From Phaeosaccion multiseriatum (lineage: Eukaryota; Ochrophyta, other classes): a stretch of 64,000 nucleotides of DNA. The notes beneath the pieces were generated by a model, which was not told the origin of the DNA, did not search any database, and saw only the letters and a program-made list of their open reading frames with translations. Both the position numbers and the translations under genes were made by a program. Shown here in pieces: positions 62,645 through 64,000 of the stretch (its first letter is position 1; every line of letters begins with the position of its first letter). The DNA lies in assembly GCA_965112735.1 (NCBI GenBank), contig OZ218957.1:1550001-1614000 (forward strand), in the 5' to 3' direction.

Positions 62645-62724
62645 AGAAGAAGCAGGTCCAAGGAGGATTGTGCACTAGGCACGGAGCTGTGAGAAAGACG
62701 TGTACTGTGGAGGGGTGTGAGATG
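62645..62724 (+). pseudogene. Zinc-finger target fragment between copies J and K
   Basis: It encodes EKKQVQGGLCTRHGAVRKT and CTVEGCE and is then cut by copy K. Confidence 0.7.
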
Positions 62725-64000
62725 TATATTAGAGCTTATGGGCTCAGTATTGGAGCGCTCGAGGTAAGTTGTAACCATGTGTAGATGCGTGTATGTGTGG
62801 TATTGATGGAGCGTGAGGTGGAGGGGAAGAGGATGGTAAGGGTGGTAGAGTAGAGGATAATGGGGAATGGGAAGGGAGTGAAGGGGGGAGGAGGAGATGA
62901 AGGGGTGTGGGAAGGAGTGAGGTGGTGGAGGTGATATGTGAACTAGCCTACTGTGGGTGGTGCGGGTGACAAGGCGTGACTAACTGTGGTTGCTATGCTG
63001 TGTGCTGATGGTCTCGCTGTCTGCTGGCTGGTGTACTCCTGCTCCTCAGGCGGCCGCTCCGTCGATGGCTCCCATGAGCCCCCAGTCGAGGGTTTCTGCT
63101 GCTTCGTGCTGCGTCATGGTGGCTCGAAGGAGGGTGCCATACCTGATCTCCCGCTGTGAGAGGGCGCGTTGAAGGGCGAGGGACAGTTGTTGGCGCAGGA
63201 GGCCCTTGATGGGGCCCGTGGCTGCCGCCGCTGCGGGGCCGAGCCCTCTTGATGCCTTGTGGATGGCCATCGCCTCGATGAGCTCGTCCGTTTGGTGGCC
63301 CAGTCTGCCGTACGTCTCGATTGCAATGCACTTCAGGGTTGAAGTCCCGGGCAGAAAACTGCCCAGGTAAACTGCCCAGGTAGTGGGTGCGCTTGCGTTC
63401 TTCGGCGGCGGCTGCTGCGTGGCCTGGCGTGGTGGAGGCCCGTCCCACGTGAGTGGGGGCGGTGGGGTTGGTGACGGTGATGTCGCAGAGGAGGTTTCTC
63501 CGCAGGGGTGCGTCCGCTCCCGGGAAGCTACCTGCGGGATAGGTCAGGTCCATGCGTAGGTCTCGGCCTGCTCGGGTGCCCGTGGGGCCGTCGAAGCAGG
63601 TCTGGTCCTCTACACGTGCTCCTCCAATGCCCACGCTGTGCATCATCCTCCCGAAGGCCTTGACGAGGAGGTGGTGTGTGTGGTTGTGGAGGCCGGTGCG
63701 GGGGCAGATGGTGGCGTGGGTAGTGCTTGCCGTGCGGGCGCAGCCTGTGCCAAGGCAGGGTGGGGGCGGGTCCGCGTATGGCGTGTTGACACCGAGGTTG
63801 CGACGAAGGGCCATGGTCCATTCTGCGGGGGCCATGGTGTTGTGGCCGTGGGGGAGCGCTCCGAGGAAGGCCATGGCGCCCCTTCCTCGCTGTGAGTGGA
63901 GTCGGGCTGTTGCCATTTCCTGTGTCTCCTCTCCCCTCTGTGCCTCTGCCGGTGTGACGTCGATGGTGGCGATGCTCTGCGTCAGCTCCTCATGGCGGCG
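62725..64000 (-). mobile_element. Non-LTR element copy K (continues past window end)
   Basis: 3'UTR and the start of the endonuclease region. A 13-bp tandem duplication (aaactgcccaggt, about 63356-63382) shifts the frame between the endonuclease and the last about 105 residues. It shares variants with copy A (for example cacgtgagtggggg and the Met in CCVMVARR antisense). Confidence 0.88.

Noticed and set aside
15225-64000. Array interpreted as simple tandem segmental duplication
   Set aside because: Copies have different 5' truncation points, a 5' inversion and different finger fragments between them but a common 3' junction, which fits repeated target-primed insertion; duplication may still explain the close pair G/H.

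Overview
The window is nuclear DNA of a eukaryote, most likely a stramenopile alga or oomycete relative. The evidence is spliceosomal genes with short GT-AG introns, a eukaryotic 5S rRNA gene, two conserved eukaryotic housekeeping genes, and repeated Cys4-Cys-His fingers of the C-x4-C-x9-C-x2-H 'WRKY19-like' type that are common in stramenopiles. The lineage is an inference from style, not from a marker comparison. No bacterial or organellar gene was seen.

Layout. (1) 1-5421: 5' part of a Ty3/gypsy-type LTR retrotransposon on the minus strand, with one open 1686-codon gag-pol frame running off the left edge; it interrupts a non-LTR retrotransposon copy. (2) 5423-6128: two plus-strand remnants of that non-LTR element inside a minus-strand zinc-finger exon. 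(3) 6.3-15.1 kb: the only host-gene segment. It holds a divergent pair, a PI31 proteasome-regulator gene (minus, four exons) and RRP46/EXOSC5 of the RNA exosome (plus, six exons), with a complete 5S rRNA gene in RRP46 intron 2 and one uncharacterised ORF. Introns and spacers are full of simple repeats. (4) 15.1-64 kb: a head-to-tail array of about twelve minus-strand copies (A, A2, B-K) of one large non-LTR retrotransposon. Every 3' end lies at the same Cys-Glu codon pair of short zinc-finger gene fragments, which separate the copies. Copy B is intact (6.7 kb, one 2127-aa ORF). Copy A is full length but frameshifted, copy H is full length but split by another transposon, and the rest are 5'-truncated; one is 5'-inverted.

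The array element encodes, in order, a Pro/Thr-rich N-terminus, a C2H2 finger, a second Cys pair motif, two RING-like modules, a reverse transcriptase with YADD, and a C-terminal CCHC plus restriction-like endonuclease. It looks like a site-selective element that uses a host zinc-finger gene family as its target and stacks up there. Two RING-like modules in such a protein are unusual, and its antisense 3' end carries a consensus splice donor and acceptor in frame with the target exon.

(5) 47730-54040, within copy H: a 6.3-kb insertion with imperfect inverted ends of about 460 bp, a zinc-knuckle/coiled-coil ORF, a near-palindrome, and two 113-bp minisatellite arrays. Its superfamily is unresolved.

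Caution: most frame breaks separating 'intact' from 'broken' copies are single-base changes in C or G homopolymers, so coding status depends on base accuracy there.
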